A stretch of 23,035 nt of DNA from a virus. Location: the IMG/VR virus record IMGVR_UViG_3300036800_000539, positions 1-23,035 of that record. One strand, written 5' to 3'. Positions 20,036 through 23,035 of this stretch are shown here, one piece after another (position 1 is the stretch's first letter; every line of letters starts with the position of its first letter). Position numbers and translations under genes: made by a program. The notes below the pieces were generated by a model. The model ran no database searches. It worked only from the letters and a program-made list of their open reading frames with translations, and was not told the DNA's origin.

Positions 20036-20749
20036 ATGCAGCTCTCCGCGATGCAGGCCCTGTGCTCCCAGCGGCTGAACGAGGCTTCGGGAGCCGCGTA
20101 CTATCCCACTGCAGAAATTACGGCCGCCATCAACGAAATGTACCGGTTTTTCGTACTGCTGACGCTTGGCCTTGAAACGACGGCGAGCTGGACGCCGGCG
20201 ACCGGTACGACGTTCTTCCGGATGCTGACCGCTTTCAGCGACTGGATCGCGCCGCTCCGGATCACCAACGCCGCGGGCCAGAAGGTGCGGCCGGGCCGCC
20301 TTGAGGACCTGTCCTCACTCGATTCGGCCTGGGTATCCTCCGCAGGCTCCCCAACGCGCTACGTCGCGCTGGGCGTCGATCTGGTGGGTCTGTACAAGCA
20401 GCCCGCGATCTCAACGACCCTGAAGATCACGTACGCCAAATCCCCGGCCGCGCTCTCCGGAGGCACTGACGTTCCCCTGATCCCGGCCGAATACCATCCA
20501 AAGCTCGTCGACGGCGCGATCTACCGCCTCAGGCAGGTCGAAGGCGCGAGCGAGTTCGCTAAGACCAAGCCACTGATGGACGGTTTCCTCGACGCCGCGA
20601 CGGCCTACGGCAACTACGTCCGGGCCCGGAACCTTGGGAGCCGCTACGACAAGGTGCCGTTCGAGCTCGAAAAGTTCGACCGGTCGAAGCTTTACAAGTT
20701 CCGGCCGGACCTGACGCCGGCGCGCGTGGTGAAGGACGTCGATGCTTGA
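20036..20749 (+). CDS. adaptor-like connector protein (second of three)
   Basis: A 237-residue protein with the same plan as its neighbours. The N-terminal helices (AMQALCSQRLNEASGAAYYP, then ITAAINEMYRFFVLLTLGLE) lead into a strand domain (TRYVALGVDLVGLYKQPAIS, LKITYAKSPAAL). The pattern IPAEYHPKLVDGAIYRLRQV, then LDAATAYGNYV is typical of phage connector proteins. It is probably a stacked ring between portal and tail. It starts three bases after the preceding stop and has no clear ribosome site. Confidence 0.72.
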   Translation: MQLSAMQALCSQRLNEASGAAYYPTAEITAAINEMYRFFVLLTLGLETTASWTPATGTTFFRMLTAFSDWIAPLRITNAAGQKVRPGRLEDLSSLDSAWVSSAGSPTRYVALGVDLVGLYKQPAISTTLKITYAKSPAALSGGTDVPLIPAEYHPKLVDGAIYRLRQVEGASEFAKTKPLMDGFLDAATAYGNYVRARNLGSRYDKVPFELEKFDRSKLYKFRPDLTPARVVKDVDA

Positions 20750-21377
20750 CACCGCCAGCTGCGTCACCGATGCCGTCTACAGGCTGGGCTTCGAGAATTC
20801 GAGCGAGCTGACCAGTTCGAGCTGGGTTACTCAGGCCGAGCTCTACCAGTTTGCCGACGATGCCGTCCGCAAGCTTGCCTGGAAGCATGGCCTATTCATT
20901 GTTTACGACAACACGATCAGCGTGACCGCCGTCGCTGGCGCAGTCTATACCCTTCCGGCCGCCCACGTGTTCACGCTGCTTGCCTGGCTCGCCTATAGCG
21001 GCGGCCCGGTGCTCCTGCGACTGACCACAGTGCGGGATCTTTGGGCGCTCGATGGTGCCTGGCCGGCTGCTGCGGCCGCGCCGCCCGTTCGCGCCTCGCT
21101 CGATGCCGGCGCGGTGGGAACGATCACGCTCTACCCTCCCCCGAACGCGTCGTCCACACTCTGCCAGGTCTGCCAGGAAGCACCATCGACCGTCGCCAGC
21201 GGCGCATCGACGATTCAGTTGCCGCTTGTGCTGCAGGATTACTTCACCTACGCGATGCTCGCCGGCGCGCGAGGCAAGGAATCGGACGCGGCCGTTCCGG
21301 AAATGGCGGCTCATTACCGTGAACGCGTCGCGATGTACGAGGCCGTCTTCGACCATCTTTGGGGACCGGGCCAGTAA
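20742..21377 (+). CDS. adaptor-like connector protein (third of three)
   Basis: A 211-residue protein overlapping the previous gene by 8 bases. The N-terminal helices (SSWVTQAELYQFADDAVRKL), a beta domain with VYTLPAAHVFTLLAWLAYSG, TLYPPPNASS, and a C-terminal helix pattern (LQDYFTYAMLAGARGKESDA, then YRERVAMYEAVFDHLW) copy the layout of the two upstream proteins. I infer a third connector ring or a diverged paralogue. It contains two close cysteines (CQVCQE). Confidence 0.7.
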   Translation: MLDTASCVTDAVYRLGFENSSELTSSSWVTQAELYQFADDAVRKLAWKHGLFIVYDNTISVTAVAGAVYTLPAAHVFTLLAWLAYSGGPVLLRLTTVRDLWALDGAWPAAAAAPPVRASLDAGAVGTITLYPPPNASSTLCQVCQEAPSTVASGASTIQLPLVLQDYFTYAMLAGARGKESDAAVPEMAAHYRERVAMYEAVFDHLWGPGQ

Positions 21378-21383
21378 ACCGCC

Positions 21384-21391
21384 GTCGAATC
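21384..21391 (+). promoter_or_regulatory. GTCGAATC variant motif upstream of gene at 21413
   Basis: GTCGAATC differs by one base from the repeated 8-mer. It lies between genes, but the next ATG (21413) is 21 bases away and has its own strong GAGAGAGGAAAA ribosome site. If it is a promoter, this transcript would have a short leader. Confidence 0.35.
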
Positions 21392-21412
21392 CACCAGAGA
21401 GAGGAAAATCCC

Positions 21413-21688
21413 ATGCACTACAAGAACGGCCGCGAGGCCAAAAACGGCGATAAGGTTGTCCTGTTCCCGAGCTACGGCCCTCCTGCGGTCGGCATTCTCT
21501 ATGACGCCGTCGCAGGAAATGACTATTGCAACGGCCGCATTGCGCCCATCAGCCCCGGCGACCCCTACCCAAACCTGAAGGAAGTTCTGCACCTCGACGA
21601 CGTGAAGGCAGCGCTGCCGCTTGAAGTTCCCGACACCACGGCCCCGGCTCAGGAAGCTCCCGAACCCAAGACACCCGCCGCGGCATAG
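21413..21688 (+). CDS. small hypothetical phage protein
   Basis: A 91-residue protein. I chose ATG 21413 because of the strong ribosome site GAGAGAGGAAAA just upstream; the longer reading from 21359 overlaps the previous gene unnaturally. The N-terminal 65 residues look like a compact beta barrel (REAKNGDKVVLFPSYGPPAV, then GILYDAVAGNDYCNGRIAPI), reminiscent of small nucleic-acid or head-associated folds. The C-terminus is Ala/Pro-rich (PAQEAPEPKTPAAA). Function unknown. Confidence 0.65.
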   Translation: MHYKNGREAKNGDKVVLFPSYGPPAVGILYDAVAGNDYCNGRIAPISPGDPYPNLKEVLHLDDVKAALPLEVPDTTAPAQEAPEPKTPAAA

Positions 21689-21694
21689 TCGCCC

Positions 21695-23035
21695 GTGCCC
21701 TACGAGCGCAAATCGATCCAGATCCTGGGCGGCAGCTTCAACATGCTGCCGCCTGGGGACAAGACGCCGGTCACCGACTATCTGCTCGCGCAGAACTGGC
21801 GCGCGGACCGGACGGGCAAGCTCGTCTCCAGATACCCGTATTCCCCGAAATTCTCAATCAGCGGCGCGGGCCTCGCGCACTCCGCCGCGCTCGATGGCGG
21901 CATTCAGAGCGGGCCCTACTATGTCGGCTGCAATGACAGCCTGACCACGCCAACCGGAAGCCTCTACTTCAATTTCGTCTCGACTGCGATCGCAACCGGC
22001 TTCGACGGCAACCGCATCGCCATGTGCCCGATGAACGGCTGGATGTGGGTCATGAACCGGGCCAAGCAGGGCCGGCACAACGTGAACGCATCGCCAGCCT
22101 GGCAAAACTGGAACCTCGCCGCTCCCTCGAAGTCGATATCGAGCGCCTCGGCTTCGGCTCCTTCGCCCTCGACGTCGGTCACCTACTCGTATACGGCGGC
22201 CGGCACGGTCGGCACACAGCACTTTCTGACCGTCGCGGGCGTCGCATACAACGTTTTCGAGACATCCGGGATGACGTCGGCGCAGCTCGCTCAGGCGATC
22301 GCGCAGGCCGCGCAGAGCGATCCAAACTGTTCGGTGACTTACTCGGGATCCGGATCGAGCGTTGTGATTGCGCCGATCCCGTCGAACGTGATCCTCCAGG
22401 TAACTGGCTCAGATTCGAACACGACGACCAATCTCGCCAAGGGCAGCGTCACGAGCCTGCCCAACGGCACCTACCAGTACTACTGCACGTTCGCGACGAT
22501 CGACGATACGCTCGAATCGAACCCGGGCCCGGTGTCGGCCGCGGTCGCGCTTTCTTCTCAGGCCGCGGCGCTCACCGGCGTCCCCACCAGCGGGGATGGT
22601 CGCGTCGGCAAGCGGAATATCTACGCAGCCGGCGGCACGCTCGGGCAGCCCTATCTGGTCGGAACGATTCCGGATAACTCGACGACTTCGATCACAATCT
22701 CGACCCCGGACCTGCAGGCCACCAACAACGGCGTCGTGATGCCGACGCAGAACGATGCTCCGCCGGCCGCGGCGGGAATGATCGGACCGCACTTCTCGCG
22801 ACTGTTTGCCTGGTCGACCGCTTCCGCGCCGCACCGACTCTTCTACACCCCATCCGACGAGCCGCAGTACTGGCCGGGCTCTGCGGATCCGTCCGATGGC
22901 AACTGGATAAACGTCGGCGATGAAGGCGAGGCAATCCTGTGGTGCACGATCCACGGCAACACGCTGGTGATTTACAAAGAACGTTCGATCTGGATGCTGG
23001 TGGGCGACCCGTCGACTGGCTACTTGCAGCAAGTT
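21695..23035 (+). CDS. tail-hub-like/DNA-stabilisation-like structural protein (partial)
   Basis: An open frame of 447 codons from GTG 21695 runs off the right edge with no stop. It opens with PYERKSIQILGGSFNMLPPG, contains a Ser/Ala-rich stretch around residue 150, and has strand-rich repeats. Late elements (FSRLFAWSTASAPHRLFYTP, then EGEAILWCTIHGNTLVIYKE and RSIWMLVGDPSTG) are typical of beta-propeller-like phage tail-hub proteins, including the P22 gp10 type. It follows the three adaptor genes as a hub would. Being incomplete, its full length and exact family are unknown. It lacks an obvious ribosome site and begins 6 bases after the preceding stop. Confidence 0.75.
   Translation, partial: MPYERKSIQILGGSFNMLPPGDKTPVTDYLLAQNWRADRTGKLVSRYPYSPKFSISGAGLAHSAALDGGIQSGPYYVGCNDSLTTPTGSLYFNFVSTAIATGFDGNRIAMCPMNGWMWVMNRAKQGRHNVNASPAWQNWNLAAPSKSISSASASAPSPSTSVTYSYTAAGTVGTQHFLTVAGVAYNVFETSGMTSAQLAQAIAQAAQSDPNCSVTYSGSGSSVVIAPIPSNVILQVTGSDSNTTTNLAKGSVTSLPNGTYQYYCTFATIDDTLESNPGPVSAAVALSSQAAALTGVPTSGDGRVGKRNIYAAGGTLGQPYLVGTIPDNSTTSITISTPDLQATNNGVVMPTQNDAPPAAAGMIGPHFSRLFAWSTASAPHRLFYTPSDEPQYWPGSADPSDGNWINVGDEGEAILWCTIHGNTLVIYKERSIWMLVGDPSTGYLQQV

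Noticed and set aside
1-23035. tRNA genes, integrase or attachment site
   Set aside because: I looked for tRNA-like cloverleaf arms and recombinase signatures and saw none. Gaps between genes are too short for most RNA genes.

Overview
The window is a contiguous piece of a GC-rich, tailed double-stranded DNA bacteriophage (or prophage). Every gene I support is on the + strand. They are packed head to tail, with many ATGA, GTGA or TGATG stop/start overlaps. The set of hallmark proteins (large terminase, long P22-size portal, scaffold-like protein, Mu gpT-type HK97-fold capsid, adaptor-like proteins, and a hub-like protein running off the right edge) fits a podovirus-like or short-connector virion. 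No integrase, tRNA, CRISPR array or bacterial housekeeping gene is visible. One secreted protein has a signal peptide ending ...LAAQ, a style I associate with Acidobacteria. That is only a weak hint about the host.

Layout. Positions 1-3254 hold small accessory genes: a protein with eleven 24-bp tandem repeats, two HNH-type genes and several unrecognised small proteins. Positions 3255-3338 are a non-coding, AT-rich promoter region. Positions 3339-5513 form a control and packaging-initiation block: an unknown conserved-looking protein, a LuxR-type helix-turn-helix protein, a small-terminase-like Cys/His protein with no normal start codon, and a FliA-like sigma factor. The large terminase follows (5510-7279), then a small membrane protein that looks frameshifted, a terminator-like structure, and the portal (7598-9841). 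A run of small genes and a lysis cassette (lipoprotein, DUF2778/L,D-transpeptidase-like lysin, small membrane proteins) occupies 9831-12776. Next come a four-CxxC protein, scaffold, decoration protein, capsid and beta-rich surface proteins (12773-19070), then three adaptor-like proteins and the start of a large tail-hub-like gene (19085-23035).

The most interesting signal is a short DNA motif, GTCGAATA, at gene junctions. It lies exactly 7 bases before the ATG of four genes (10122, 10936, 11809, 19085) and 8 bases before ATG 7304. A one-base variant (GTCGAATT) lies 8 bases before the portal GTG. These genes have no Shine-Dalgarno sequence, whereas many other genes in the window do. The geometry is that of a promoter -10 element producing leaderless mRNAs, and the 8-mer resembles the FliA-class -10 box GCCGATAA. 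The phage also carries its own FliA-like sigma factor. I infer a phage-specific sigma/leaderless-promoter regulon for the structural and lysis genes. Two ordinary sigma70-like promoters sharing a TTGGAA -35 box, at 3302 and 13128, also sit where transcripts would begin at or next to the start codon.

Two genes look broken or unconventionally expressed: the small-terminase-like gene (possible ACG start or frameshift near 4330) and the small membrane gene after the large terminase (frame change in a G-rich run near 7367-7376).
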